A stretch of DNA of 64,000 nt from Gammaproteobacteria bacterium (GCA_026994225.1 JALWRI010000076.1:1-64000), one strand, 5' to 3'. Positions 48,762-58,773 are shown, numbered from the stretch's first letter. Program-made: numbers and translations. The notes: a model not told the origin generated them from the sequence alone.

Positions 48762-49821
48762 TATGCTCTTGTACTAATTCTACGGTTGTTTGTTTTTTCT
48801 TCTCTAAGGCTTGATATATAGCCCGTTGGCTACCTATATCCTGACTATTGCGTAATGCATTCCCTAAGGCAATACTAATATTGCGTTGCCAGCAGACATA
48901 TCCAATACGCCGTATGGGATTACCTTGTGTGTACTGTAAAAATTCTGTTTCACTCCAAGAAAAAAGTTGTAACAAAGAAGGTTTGTCCAATTGATGGCGA
49001 ATACTAAAGTCTGCTTCTAAACTTTCACGGGCAAAACGATTCCAGGGGCAAATAAGCTGACAATCATCACAACCATAAATACGATTACCGAATAAATGCC
49101 GTAGTGCAACAGGAATGGATTTTTTATATTCAATAGTTAGATAAGAAATACATAATCGGGCATCTACCATGTAGGGTGCAATAATTGCCTGGGTAGGACA
49201 AATATCCATACAGGCAGAGCAATTCCCGCAATGATTGCTATTTGCTACATCGGTATCCGGTGCTAAAGGTAAATCGGTATATATTTCACCTAAAAAAAAC
49301 CAAGAGCCTGATTTTTTATGTATCAGATTAGAATGTTTACCTATCCACCCTAAACCCGCTTTTTCTGCAATGGCTTTTTCCATTACAGGCGCACTATCAA
49401 CAAAGACTCGATAAGAAAAATGACCAATTTCTTGTTGTATAGTTTGTGCTAGTTGCTGTAAGCGTTTACGTAATACTTTATGATAATCTCTGCCTAGAGC
49501 ATAACGGGAAATATAACCCATTTCAGGATGGGTTAATACCTCTAGGGGATGACTGGCATGAGGGGGGAAATAATCCATACGCACAGAAATAATACTTAAT
49601 GTATGAGGTACTAATTGTTCCGGGTGGGTTCTTTTACTTCCATGTTTATACATATAATACATCTCACCATGTAATCCTTGCTCTAACCATTGTTGTAATT
49701 GCTGTTCAGCTTGTGCTAAGTTTAGATTACTAAACCCGACATCTTGAAAGCCCAATTTTTTAGCACAAGAGATAATATATTGCTGTAAATGGGAGAGGTG
49801 TTGCTCAGTGGGTACAGACAT
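48733..49821 (-). CDS. queG: Epoxyqueuosine reductase QueG
   Basis: The 362-residue protein has the two [4Fe-4S] motifs CGNCSACMDICP and CDDCQLICPW, plus the corrinoid-binding parts YFPPHASH, ISRYALGRDYHKVLR and DSAPVMEKAIAEKAGLGWIGKHSNLI. It reduces epoxyqueuosine to queuosine in tRNA. The start (ATG 49821) has no Shine-Dalgarno sequence; the upstream 40 bases are a 7-bp tandem repeat. Confidence 0.93.
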   Translation of the reverse strand: MSVPTEQHLSHLQQYIISCAKKLGFQDVGFSNLNLAQAEQQLQQWLEQGLHGEMYYMYKHGSKRTHPEQLVPHTLSIISVRMDYFPPHASHPLEVLTHPEMGYISRYALGRDYHKVLRKRLQQLAQTIQQEIGHFSYRVFVDSAPVMEKAIAEKAGLGWIGKHSNLIHKKSGSWFFLGEIYTDLPLAPDTDVANSNHCGNCSACMDICPTQAIIAPYMVDARLCISYLTIEYKKSIPVALRHLFGNRIYGCDDCQLICPWNRFARESLEADFSIRHQLDKPSLLQLFSWSETEFLQYTQGNPIRRIGYVCWQRNISIALGNALRNSQDIGSQRAIYQALEKKKQTTVELVQEHINWALQQNA

Positions 49822-49825
49822 AACA

Positions 49826-49860
49826 ACTAAAAACTAAAAACTAAAAACTAAAAACTAAAA
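49826..49860. repeat. Tandem repeat, five copies of a 7-bp unit before queG
   Basis: ACTAAAA is repeated five times (49826-49860), ending 5 bases before the queG start on the minus strand. On that strand the unit reads TTTTAGT. Such repeats slip during replication and could vary leader length or promoter spacing. Confidence 0.85.
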
Positions 49861-49908
49861 AGTAATAGTATGATACAACTATCAGACTTACATGCGCAAT
49901 ATACGACA

Positions 49909-51138
49909 TTACTCTAAGGCTTGCTGAAAATCATGGAGTAAATCATCAATATCTTCTATACCAATAGATAAACGGATCATCGTGTCAGGAATACCCATTT
50001 CTTTACGTCGTTGTGCACCCATTTCATAATAAATGGTATGAGCAACAGGAATAGCAAGGGTACGTGTATCCCCTAAGTTGGTTGAAGCAATTACTAATTC
50101 TAAGGCATTTAAAAAAGCAAAACAGTCTATATCATCTTGTAATACAATACACATAATAGCCCCAAAATGTCGGAATAAAGTTTTAGCACGTGTATGTTGA
50201 GGATGATCGGGATTTCCGGGGTAATAGACTTTATTTATTTTGGGATGTTGAGAGAAAAATGCAGCCAATTTTTGTGCATTATGGCAACAGCGTTGCATAC
50301 GTAATGCTAAGGTTTCCGCCCCAATAGCGATCCGATGTGCCGAGTCAGACGATAAGGATGCGCCCATATCACGCAGTCCTTTTTTCTTTATTTGGGTTAT
50401 TCCCCATATGTTAGGTGCAAATTTTTTATAGCTATCATTAATATTAGGATACTGTGTCCAATCGTATAAGCCGGTATCAGTGATACTGCCGCCGAGTACA
50501 TTACCATGTCCAGAAATATATTTAGTTAATGAATTGATAATAAGACTGGCATGAACAGTTTCAGGTTGAAATAAATACGGAGAAGTCATAGTATTATCAA
50601 CGACATATAGCAGATTATGTGTTTGACAAAATACGCCAATAGCATCTAAATGACTAACCTGTGTTACAGGGTTAGCAATCGTTTCAACAAACACCATACG
50701 TGTATTTTCTTGTAGTGCATCAGCAACATTTTGTACATCCGTTGCATCGACAAAACTAATTTCGATACCAAGATCTATCAAGGTATATAATAAACTACTG
50801 GTATTACCAAATAAAAATGAGCTAGAGATAATATGATCTCCAGCACGTAATAAACTACTAAAAGGGGTTGCTATGGCACTCATTCCTGTTGCAAAAACAA
50901 GGCTGCTTAGACCATTTTCCATTTTCGTAATTTTTTTTTCCAGTGCGTTTAAAGTAGGGTTACTTTGACGGCTATAGGCATAGCCTTGTACTGTTCCTTG
51001 AAATATACCCGCTAAATCTGTTGCATCAGGATATCCATAGGCAACGGAATGATGTACTGCTTGATGCAATGCGCCATGTTCAGGATTTAATTCTAAATCA
51101 GCGTGTAAAATAGTAGTAGTAAAACCTTTTTTTTGCAT
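49909..51138 (-). CDS. Cys/Met-metabolism PLP enzyme (cystathionine gamma-synthase/methionine gamma-lyase type)
   Basis: The ~409-residue protein has the gamma-family pattern: GYAYSRQSNPTLNALEKKI, TGMSAIATPFSSLL, VVDNTMTSPYLFQP, and the PLP lysine in NSLTKYISGHGNVLGG, then NLGDTRTLAIP and SIGIEDIDDL. The start MQKKGFTTTIL is at 51138, 2 bases after galU; a longer frame runs into galU. Which of synthase, lyase or sulfhydrylase it is cannot be decided here. Confidence 0.85.
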   Translation of the reverse strand: MQKKGFTTTILHADLELNPEHGALHQAVHHSVAYGYPDATDLAGIFQGTVQGYAYSRQSNPTLNALEKKITKMENGLSSLVFATGMSAIATPFSSLLRAGDHIISSSFLFGNTSSLLYTLIDLGIEISFVDATDVQNVADALQENTRMVFVETIANPVTQVSHLDAIGVFCQTHNLLYVVDNTMTSPYLFQPETVHASLIINSLTKYISGHGNVLGGSITDTGLYDWTQYPNINDSYKKFAPNIWGITQIKKKGLRDMGASLSSDSAHRIAIGAETLALRMQRCCHNAQKLAAFFSQHPKINKVYYPGNPDHPQHTRAKTLFRHFGAIMCIVLQDDIDCFAFLNALELVIASTNLGDTRTLAIPVAHTIYYEMGAQRRKEMGIPDTMIRLSIGIEDIDDLLHDFQQALE

Positions 51139-51139
51139 G

Positions 51140-51979
51140 TTAACATTGTTCTCCTTGTTGATAAAAATGTCGGTAGCAATAATTTGTGGCATCAATAAAA
51201 CCATCAATGCTACCACAATCAAAGCGTATACCCTTAAATTTGTACGCCATCACACAGGCATTTTGAGCTTGTGAACGCAATGCGTCAGTTAATTGCACTT
51301 CTCCATTTTTACCAGGTTGAGTATGTTTGATAATCTCAAAAATATCTGGGGTTAATATATATCGTCCTATGATAGCTAAATGACTAGGGGCATTTTCAGG
51401 AGAAGGTTTTTCTATCATATCGGTTACTTTATACAGATCATCATGCAAAGGGATGCCAGCAATAACCCCATAACGTTCTATTTCAGTATTATCTACTTCT
51501 TGTACTGCGATAATACTACAATGATAGCGTTGATATAAAGTGACCATTTGGGCTAATATCCCTTTTCCCTCTGGATGTAGGCATAGATCATCAGCCAATA
51601 CAACCGCAAAGGCTTCTTGTCCGATTAAGGTTTCACCGGATAGAATTGCATGTCCAAGTCCTAGCATATTATTTTGTCGAGTGAATGAGAATTTTACATT
51701 ATTAATAAGATAGCGAATACCTTGTAATAGAGTTTCTTTCCCCGTACCGGCAATTTGATCTTCTAATTCATAACTAATATCAAAATAATCAGCTATTGCT
51801 CGTTTTCCCCGTCCAGTAACGAAACCAATGTAATTCAAATTAGCTTCTACTGCTTCATCTACACCATAATGAACTAAAGGCTTGTTGACGATAGGTAGCA
51901 TTTCTTTTGGCATGGATTTTGTTGCAGGTAAAAAACGAGTACCATAACCTGCAACGGGAAAAAGACATTTACGAATCAC
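51140..51979 (-). CDS. galU: UTP-glucose-1-phosphate uridylyltransferase GalU
   Basis: The 279-residue protein has FPVAGYGTRFLPATKSMPKEMLPIVNKPLV, FVTGRGKRAIADYFD, ILSGETLIGQEAFAVVLADD and FKGIRFDCGSIDGFI. GalU makes UDP-glucose for cell-surface polysaccharides. It overlaps nothing upstream; the 45 bases to the hemerythrin gene hold no clear terminator. Confidence 0.93.
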   Translation of the reverse strand: MIRKCLFPVAGYGTRFLPATKSMPKEMLPIVNKPLVHYGVDEAVEANLNYIGFVTGRGKRAIADYFDISYELEDQIAGTGKETLLQGIRYLINNVKFSFTRQNNMLGLGHAILSGETLIGQEAFAVVLADDLCLHPEGKGILAQMVTLYQRYHCSIIAVQEVDNTEIERYGVIAGIPLHDDLYKVTDMIEKPSPENAPSHLAIIGRYILTPDIFEIIKHTQPGKNGEVQLTDALRSQAQNACVMAYKFKGIRFDCGSIDGFIDATNYCYRHFYQQGEQC

Positions 51980-52023
51980 AGGAAAAGTGTCCTAATATGC
52001 ATTAGTAGAGAAAACAGGTATAG

Positions 52024-52467
52024 TTAGCCAAACATTTTTTTTAAGGTTTTACCAATCCAGCTTTGTTGCTTGTTAAGGGATTTTTTCACATAAGGAGAAT
52101 AATCTTGATCATCATTTTTAATATGATTGGTTAACCAAATTTGTAATTCAGACATGAGTTGTCGACTAATATCTACCCCTTGTTCATGTTGTTCAACATA
52201 TTTATGAATATGTGCAATAAAGGCTTCATGTACTTTCTTATGTGAGTCAGATAGAGGGTATCCAGCTCTAAGCATTAAATCTTCTTCAAAGGAAAAATGA
52301 GTAATAGTATAATCGACTAAACCTTGGAGTACTTCGGTAATTTTAGATTTGTCTCGTGCAAGGTTAGCAGCATCTAATTCATTGATATAATCTATAATTC
52401 TTCGATGCTGCCCGTCAATAACATCTACCCCAACAGATAATGACGGATCCCATGACCAATAACTCAT
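52024..52467 (-). CDS. Bacteriohemerythrin
   Basis: This is a 147-residue single hemerythrin domain with the di-iron ligands in DGQHRRII (H21), THFSFEEDLM (His and Glu), HKKVHEAF (two His) and NHIKNDDQDY (His and Asp). It binds oxygen reversibly; in bacteria it stores or carries oxygen or senses it. I start at ATG 52467, with AAGGAG 7 bases upstream; a longer frame upstream has no ribosome binding site. C-terminal 20 residues are basic. Confidence 0.9.
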   Translation of the reverse strand: MSYWSWDPSLSVGVDVIDGQHRRIIDYINELDAANLARDKSKITEVLQGLVDYTITHFSFEEDLMLRAGYPLSDSHKKVHEAFIAHIHKYVEQHEQGVDISRQLMSELQIWLTNHIKNDDQDYSPYVKKSLNKQQSWIGKTLKKMFG

Positions 52468-52613
52468 ATATTCACTCCTTAAAGTAATAACTGGTTTATT
52501 ATTATAATATTTTTTCTGAAAAATGAATGAAACATTTATAAAATAACAGTATAGTAATTTGGTAGCAATCAATTTTTATGCTATTTTATTGACTAAGATC
52601 AATATTTAAACGA

Positions 52614-52916
52614 TTGTTGAGCGAAATTCTCCACCCAGAATCTTTGATTTGGGTGGAGATGGGTAGCGGATGTTCAGCAAGGATGATGAATAATTGTTAT
52701 ACCAAGTCGTATTTGCTATATGACCGTGATATTTTAGCTGCAAATAATATCAAAAAGTTTGCACTCCAGGCGCATTTTCTTCGAGGCACTTTAGCGGATA
52801 CGCTTGGTGAGAGCGTTACTGTAAAGAGTTCCCTGTTATCTATTCCTATCCGTACAAAAGATAACACGAAAGATATAGTGAGGTACACTGTATGGGTCGC
52901 TAGAAGCTCCGCCTAA
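52614..52916 (+). pseudogene. Remnant of an IS200/IS605 tnpB C-terminus
   Basis: The frame from 52614 to TAA at 52914-52916 reads like the end of an OrfB/TnpB protein: a damaged zinc ribbon (GCSARMMNNCY), then YDRDILAANNIKKFALQ with the last RuvC aspartate, GTLADTLGESVTVKSSLLSIP and a RSSA terminus. The remaining ~300 N-terminal residues are gone. It lies between a 13-bp hairpin at 52629-52658 and a terminal-type hairpin at 52925-52940. Confidence 0.65.
52629..52658 (+). repeat. Strong hairpin inside the IS200/IS605 relic
   Basis: Nine perfect pairs (CTCCACCCA/TGGGTGGAG) extended by four more (AATC/GATT) with one bulged G and a 3-base loop. It is the most stable stem in this part of the window. 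It could be a transposon-end structure or an exapted RNA. Confidence 0.8.
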
Positions 52917-52995
52917 AATGCTTTAGCATTTAGAGGGTATATTTCAAATCATGTTATTATCCGGATTTATTATATTTTTTATTAAAGAGTAGTCT

Positions 52996-53406
52996 ATGAT
53001 GCAAGTAACAACAGTTTGGCAGCAGGATATGCGTTTTGAAAGTTATAATGCAGAAAATAATACGCTCATTATGGATGCCGATAAGCGTGTAGGGGGAAAG
53101 GAACAGGGTTTACGTCCTAAAGAAGTATTATTAAGTGCATTGAGTGGTTGTACAGCAATGGATGTGATAGCCATTTTAGGTAAAATGCGAAGTTTACCTG
53201 AGACATTGAAAGTAGAAGTATCGGCAAAAGTGGTAGATACGCATCCAAAAGTGTTTAGTCATATTCAACTTGGTTATATAGTGACGGGAAATATAGCGGA
53301 GGAAAAATTAAAAAAAGCCATTGAACTATCCTTAGAGATGTATTGTCCGGTTACTGCTATGTTACGCCATAGTGTAGAGATTGATTATGACTACCGTTTT
53401 GAGTAA
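52996..53406 (+). CDS. OsmC family protein
   Basis: The 136-residue OsmC/Ohr-like protein has LRPKEVLLSALSGCTAMDVIAIL and LEMYCPVTAMLRH, each with one of the two redox cysteines. It probably reduces organic peroxides with thiols, most like the YhfA branch. ATGATG at the start; the second Met is possible. Its stop is 15 bases before the giant kinase gene. Confidence 0.9.
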   Translation: MMQVTTVWQQDMRFESYNAENNTLIMDADKRVGGKEQGLRPKEVLLSALSGCTAMDVIAILGKMRSLPETLKVEVSAKVVDTHPKVFSHIQLGYIVTGNIAEEKLKKAIELSLEMYCPVTAMLRHSVEIDYDYRFE

Positions 53407-53421
53407 GAGAGTACGGATTGG

Positions 53422-56400
53422 ATGTTAGAAGAGCTTACAGGATATGTGATTAAGGAATTGATATATCAAGGTATGCATTCTTTGATATATCGGGCTGTAC
53501 GAGTAAAAGATCAACGTTCAGTAATACTAAAAGTGCTAAATCGTGAATATCCTACACAACAGGAATTAAACTGCTTTCAGCAAGAATATGAAATAGCCCA
53601 GCAGCTAATGCAACTAGATGGTGTTATTAAAGCCTATCAGTTATTAGATTATTATCATACTAAGATACTGGTGTTAGAAGATATAGGGGGTATTTCCTTA
53701 TTTGAATATATAACACAATTACCTCCTAATATCACAACCAGTATTGGTTGGATAAAAAGCATTGCAGAAACATTAGACTTATTACATCAAAAAAAAATTA
53801 TTCATAAAGATATTAATCCATCAAATATTATTTTAAATCCTGAAAATGGTATTTTAAAAGTTATTGATTTTGGTATTGCTTCCCGTTTAGAACGTAGCAG
53901 ACAGAAATATTTACCACATAATCAATTAGAAGGTACACTCGCATATATTGCTCCTGAACAAACGGGAAGGATGAATTTATCCTTAGACTATCGAGCCGAT
54001 TATTATTCATTAGGGGTGATGTTTTATCAACTACTAACCAAACAACTACCCTTTAATGCTAAGGGAGATTTAGAGTTAGTACATGCCCATATTGCACAGC
54101 AAGTAATACCGCTATCAGAGTCTTTTCCTGATATTCCCAAGGTGTTATCTGATATTATAGTAAAATTGATGGCAAAAAATCCAGCTCAACGTTACCAAAG
54201 TCATTATGGTTTGATGCAGGATTTAAACTATGCGATGCAAAATAAAGAGAGTACTAAAGACTTTGTAGCAGGGAAATATGATCATTCTACAACATTGCTG
54301 ATACCTCAAAAACTCTATGGTAGAGAAAAAGAGATACAACAGTTACAACAAGCCGTTAAAAAGATAAAAAAACAAAAGGCCTTATTGTGGATAAGTGGCA
54401 TCTCCGGGATAGGAAAAAGTAGTTTGGTCAATGAAGTCTATAAACCCCTCACAGAAATCAAAGGCCGGTTTATTAAGGGCAAGATTGACCAGTTCCAGAG
54501 GACTACCCCATATAGTGCCATTAAAACAGCATTATCACAGTTAATCCAGATACTCTTATCAGAATCACAAGAGACACTCAATGCGGTAAAATTAAAACTT
54601 AAGAAACACCTTCATCCCAATACTCATTTACTAATTAATTTTTTGTCAGAGTTTACGTTATTGCTAGGAGAAACAACAGAAGATGTTTCTGAGCCAAAAG
54701 AATTGATGGAGTATGAAAACCGTTTTCAGATTACAATTTGTAAATTGATACAGTGTATTGCAACGAAAGAAACCCCTTTAGTTATATTTTTAGATGATAT
54801 GCAATGGATGGATGAGACTAGTTTACATTTATTGCAACTGATTATAGGAGATAACAGCTTAAAATATATCCTGCTAATAGGCACATGGCGGGATAATGAA
54901 GTAAGCACTGAGCATCCCCTGTTAACAACAGTAAAAAAACTAAATGTATTAGCCTATCATGAAGAAGTTCTTTTGCAAGCGATTGATCAAAGCGCTATTA
55001 CCCGATTATTAAGAGATATCCTATATCAAGATAATGACGATATAATAGCATTGAGTCAGCTTATTTATCATAAAACAGCAGGTAATCCCTTTTTTATCCA
55101 TCAGTTTATACAGCATCTCTATACACAAAAGTTATTAATACTACAAAAAGGGAAGTGGTGTTGGGATTTGGAGATCATCAAAGAACAACCCTTTATGGAT
55201 AATGTAATTGATATTATGAGAGGGACAATTACTGCATTACCTAACAAGACGAGAATCCTCTTACATCAGGCAGCCTGTATAGGAAATCAATTTTATCTGA
55301 AAGAACTATCCGCCATTAATGGTAAATCAGAAGATATAGTAGCAGAGTTACTTTGGCCTGCAATAGAAATGGAATTAATCGATGCAAAAGATCCCGTCGC
55401 AGGATTACGTTACCAATCTTATTCTTTTATCCATGACAAAATACAGCAAAGTGCGTTTAATTTATATGATAATAAGGAAAAAACACTTATCTATTTAAAT
55501 ATCGCACAATTTAGACAAAAATCTTATCAAGATAATATAGATGCACATTTATTTGCTATTGTTAATCCCTGGAATTTAGCTAAAGATTTAATTACAACAG
55601 AAACACAACAATATCAACTTGCAAGGTATAATGCCAAAGCGGGTGATCTAGCGCGCTCTTCAGGTGTGCTAAAATTGGCAGAGCAATATTATTTGTCAGG
55701 AATAACGCTTTTATCTGATACGATGAGAACAAAATATTATTCCCTGTATTTTGATTTAACACTACATAGAGGAGAATGCTTATTTTTAATGGGGAAAAAA
55801 CGATTAGCCCATCAAATTTTGGATACGTTATTATTAGAAGCACAGCATAAAGAAGAAAAGATCCGTATTTATACCTTACGATCATTATTATTTATAGGGG
55901 CTGAAGAATATTCAGAAGCTATTACAGCAGGGCTTACTGCATTAGCGTTAAGTGGATTAACTATTTCATTAGAGGAAGAAGTATTACAACAGCAACTTGA
56001 ATCTATCATTATGAAGATAGAAAATAAATGGCAGCTATTAGAGCAAGACTTATCAGCATTACCTGCTGCAAAGGAACAGATGACCAGTATTATAGAGTTA
56101 TGTGTCCGATTAATGCCCGCGGCTTTTGTAATAGGAAATACCACACTTTATTGGATTTTAGCCAATTACCCTTTAGCGTTTACTTTAAGCAAGGGTATTA
56201 ATAAATATTCGGGATTAGCTTACTGTTTTTATGCAATGTTTATTCAGATAACCCAAGGAGATTATCAACGAGTTTATCTGTTAGGGAAAAAAGGCCTGGA
56301 ACTGGAAGCACAAAACACCGATCCAAGTATTAAATCCAGGCATTATTTTCATAGGGGTAACTTTTTTTCCCATTGGAAAGAAGATATTAGCAAAATATTA

Positions 56401-58773
56401 AAATATCTTCAATTAGCCTACAGAGAAGCGGTATATGCAGGAGATATGCTTTATTATACTTACTATGCTAAATATTGCATAGCAATGGTGAAAATCACCG
56501 TAGGGATTGAGCTTTGTCAACTTGAACAAGAATTGGAAGCATATTATGCTCAAATGGCATCGTATAATATTCAACGGGATCATACGATGCCAATTATTGT
56601 TTATTCACAATTTATAAAATGTCTACAAGGTAAAACTGTACATTTTCTTGATATGAGTGATAAAGAATATAATTGGAAAACAGCACTGACCAAGATGCAA
56701 ACAGAAAAATTGCATTCAGAGATATGTCTTTTATATATGTTACAGATTTTATTGGAATATTTATTTGATGATTGGGATAATGCATTACAGCATGTGGAAG
56801 CCGTTCAGCCTTATGCTCATAGTCATTACGGTATTCACAAACCCTATATCGCACATGGGATAAAAGCCCTCATTTTAGCAGCCATTATGCTAAGAGAAAA
56901 AAAAACACAGCATGCAGAATATCGTCCTGCTTTTGATCAAGAACAACAGTTACTACAAACATGGAATGGTTTAGGAACAAATAATTTTACAGGCTTATAT
57001 CATTTTGTAAGAGCCGAAGCTGCATGGATGGATGAACAGTATTTTGAAGCGATCAATGCTTATCAAGCCGCTATTCAAGGTGCAAAACAAATTGGACATC
57101 TTTGGTTGCAAGCTAAAGTGAATGAACGTGCCGGAAAATTTTTTATTGCCCATCATTTATCCCGATATGCCGAATCGCACTTGACAGAAGCCTATTATCT
57201 TTATAAAAAATGGGGAGCGCTAACAAAATGTAGACAATTAAAAAAAGACTATCTATTATTATTTGTACAGCCTACATTGTTGCAAGAGAATGCCACTGCT
57301 GTTACGGTTGAAGGTTCGCAACATTTAACTAGTAGTAGTGTAAAAAGCAACCTGGATATTAATACTGTAGTTAAGGCAACATTAGCGTTATCAAGTACAT
57401 TATCCTTAAATAGTTTAATTAGTAATATGTTAGGTATTGCGTTAGAAAGTGCTGGCGCACAAAAAAGTATATTGATATTACAGCATAAAGATAAGTATTA
57501 TGTTGAAGGTAAAATTAGCTTTAAAGGTCAGGAAATAGTGACTGAACATATTTTACAACATATCCTTTTAGAACAATATATTGCTTTACCTAAAACCTTA
57601 CTCCAATATGTAATAAACAAACCGCATACCTTAGTATTATATGATGCAAAAGTAGATAATCCTTTTCAACAAGACCTATGGTTTATCCAGCATCCAGAGA
57701 TACGGTCTGTGTTATGTTTACCCATACAAATACAGCAACGCTTGCTCGGGATATTATATTTTGAACATGCAGAAAGCCCGGGCGTTTTTTATGAGCAACG
57801 TCAAGAATTATTAAAATTAATCGCTGCACAAGCAGCTATTTCTATAGAAAATGCCACACTATATGATTCTTTAGAAGAAAAAGTAAAAGAACGTACTCAA
57901 GCATTGCAGCAGGCGCAAACACAATTAGTAAAACAGGCACGAGAAGCGGGGATGGCTGAGATTGCGATAGAGATGATGCACAATATAGGTAATAATATGA
58001 CACCGTTGAAAACCTATATTGAACTATCCTATCATGGGCTTAAAAATAGTATCATGCTAAAGAAATTAAACCCGTTATTAAATATGCTGGAGCAGGGGAT
58101 TAAAGAACCGCAATCAGTTTCAGAGCGAGAACAAAAAAAATTACTCAAAATTATACAGTTATTACCGGATGTGATTAAAAACGATTATTTAGAGAATGTG
58201 CAGCACTTAACTAGTGCGATAAGTACATTACATCGTATTGAGGAATTTATTCATCTACAAACAAAATATACGGAGGTGAAACAGCTTAAAACACATCTAT
58301 CCTTAAATAGTTTGATTAAAGATGCGTTAGCGATGTTAGAAAGTATTCTGGATGAAGAAGCTATTCAAGTTGATTTAGACTTATTTGATAGTCCATTGAT
58401 TTGGGGGGAAGAATATCCATTAGTACAAATTTTATTGGGGTTATTTAAAAATGCAATAGAAGCGATGAGTGACGTAGTACCAGAAATACGTAAGTTAACT
58501 ATTCGTAGCTTAGTAGATAAAGAAGGCTATATCGTATTAGATATTGAAGATTGTGGTAGGGGTTTTACACCCGAATCAAAGGAACAGATATTTGCTGCAA
58601 ATTATCCAAATAAGTCTGTCAGCTTTTCTGAGGGTAAGGGGAGACACATTGCAGGTTTTAAATTACATACTTGTGCGAACTATCTGATTGCTAATGGCGC
58701 ATTTATTGATGGGAATAGTAAAGGAACAGGACAAGGTGCAGTGTTTACGCTACGTTTTCCTATTATTGAATAA
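53422..58773 (+). CDS. Hybrid Ser/Thr kinase - ATPase - GAF - histidine kinase signalling protein
   Basis: The 1783-residue protein has a Ser/Thr kinase domain (~1-270; catalytic loop HKDINPSN, DFG at ~149, APEQTGRMN), a STAND-type ATPase with Walker A GISGIGKSS (~326) and Walker B LVIFLDDMQWMD, a long helical TPR-like region (~600-1300), a GAF domain (~1315-1485), a coiled coil, a histidine-kinase H-box MMHNIGNNMTPLKT (~1518), and a HATPase domain (N-box GLFKNAIEAM, G1 DCGRGF). The final G2 box is altered (EGKGRHIAGFKLHTCAN instead of a GxGxGLH pattern). Such proteins are frequent in cyanobacteria and large sulfur bacteria. No response regulator is adjacent. Confidence 0.9.
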   Translation: MLEELTGYVIKELIYQGMHSLIYRAVRVKDQRSVILKVLNREYPTQQELNCFQQEYEIAQQLMQLDGVIKAYQLLDYYHTKILVLEDIGGISLFEYITQLPPNITTSIGWIKSIAETLDLLHQKKIIHKDINPSNIILNPENGILKVIDFGIASRLERSRQKYLPHNQLEGTLAYIAPEQTGRMNLSLDYRADYYSLGVMFYQLLTKQLPFNAKGDLELVHAHIAQQVIPLSESFPDIPKVLSDIIVKLMAKNPAQRYQSHYGLMQDLNYAMQNKESTKDFVAGKYDHSTTLLIPQKLYGREKEIQQLQQAVKKIKKQKALLWISGISGIGKSSLVNEVYKPLTEIKGRFIKGKIDQFQRTTPYSAIKTALSQLIQILLSESQETLNAVKLKLKKHLHPNTHLLINFLSEFTLLLGETTEDVSEPKELMEYENRFQITICKLIQCIATKETPLVIFLDDMQWMDETSLHLLQLIIGDNSLKYILLIGTWRDNEVSTEHPLLTTVKKLNVLAYHEEVLLQAIDQSAITRLLRDILYQDNDDIIALSQLIYHKTAGNPFFIHQFIQHLYTQKLLILQKGKWCWDLEIIKEQPFMDNVIDIMRGTITALPNKTRILLHQAACIGNQFYLKELSAINGKSEDIVAELLWPAIEMELIDAKDPVAGLRYQSYSFIHDKIQQSAFNLYDNKEKTLIYLNIAQFRQKSYQDNIDAHLFAIVNPWNLAKDLITTETQQYQLARYNAKAGDLARSSGVLKLAEQYYLSGITLLSDTMRTKYYSLYFDLTLHRGECLFLMGKKRLAHQILDTLLLEAQHKEEKIRIYTLRSLLFIGAEEYSEAITAGLTALALSGLTISLEEEVLQQQLESIIMKIENKWQLLEQDLSALPAAKEQMTSIIELCVRLMPAAFVIGNTTLYWILANYPLAFTLSKGINKYSGLAYCFYAMFIQITQGDYQRVYLLGKKGLELEAQNTDPSIKSRHYFHRGNFFSHWKEDISKILKYLQLAYREAVYAGDMLYYTYYAKYCIAMVKITVGIELCQLEQELEAYYAQMASYNIQRDHTMPIIVYSQFIKCLQGKTVHFLDMSDKEYNWKTALTKMQTEKLHSEICLLYMLQILLEYLFDDWDNALQHVEAVQPYAHSHYGIHKPYIAHGIKALILAAIMLREKKTQHAEYRPAFDQEQQLLQTWNGLGTNNFTGLYHFVRAEAAWMDEQYFEAINAYQAAIQGAKQIGHLWLQAKVNERAGKFFIAHHLSRYAESHLTEAYYLYKKWGALTKCRQLKKDYLLLFVQPTLLQENATAVTVEGSQHLTSSSVKSNLDINTVVKATLALSSTLSLNSLISNMLGIALESAGAQKSILILQHKDKYYVEGKISFKGQEIVTEHILQHILLEQYIALPKTLLQYVINKPHTLVLYDAKVDNPFQQDLWFIQHPEIRSVLCLPIQIQQRLLGILYFEHAESPGVFYEQRQELLKLIAAQAAISIENATLYDSLEEKVKERTQALQQAQTQLVKQAREAGMAEIAIEMMHNIGNNMTPLKTYIELSYHGLKNSIMLKKLNPLLNMLEQGIKEPQSVSEREQKKLLKIIQLLPDVIKNDYLENVQHLTSAISTLHRIEEFIHLQTKYTEVKQLKTHLSLNSLIKDALAMLESILDEEAIQVDLDLFDSPLIWGEEYPLVQILLGLFKNAIEAMSDVVPEIRKLTIRSLVDKEGYIVLDIEDCGRGFTPESKEQIFAANYPNKSVSFSEGKGRHIAGFKLHTCANYLIANGAFIDGNSKGTGQGAVFTLRFPIIE

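Larger units (their letters stand above)
52605..52960 (+). mobile_element. Decayed IS200/IS605-derived element
   Basis: Boundaries are approximate. The stretch contains CTCCACCCA (52629-52637) paired with TGGGTGGAG (52650-52658), with an inner AATC/GATT, then the tnpB tail, then GCTCCGCCTAAAATGC TTTA GCATTT, which looks like the right-end hairpin of IS200/IS605-family elements and the scaffold end of their guide RNA. No tnpA is present, so this is a non-autonomous relic. Confidence 0.5.

Noticed and set aside
51139-51222. N-terminal extension of the Cys/Met-metabolism enzyme into galU
   Set aside because: It is the antiphase reading of the conserved galU 3' end; the homology begins at MQKKGFTTTIL.
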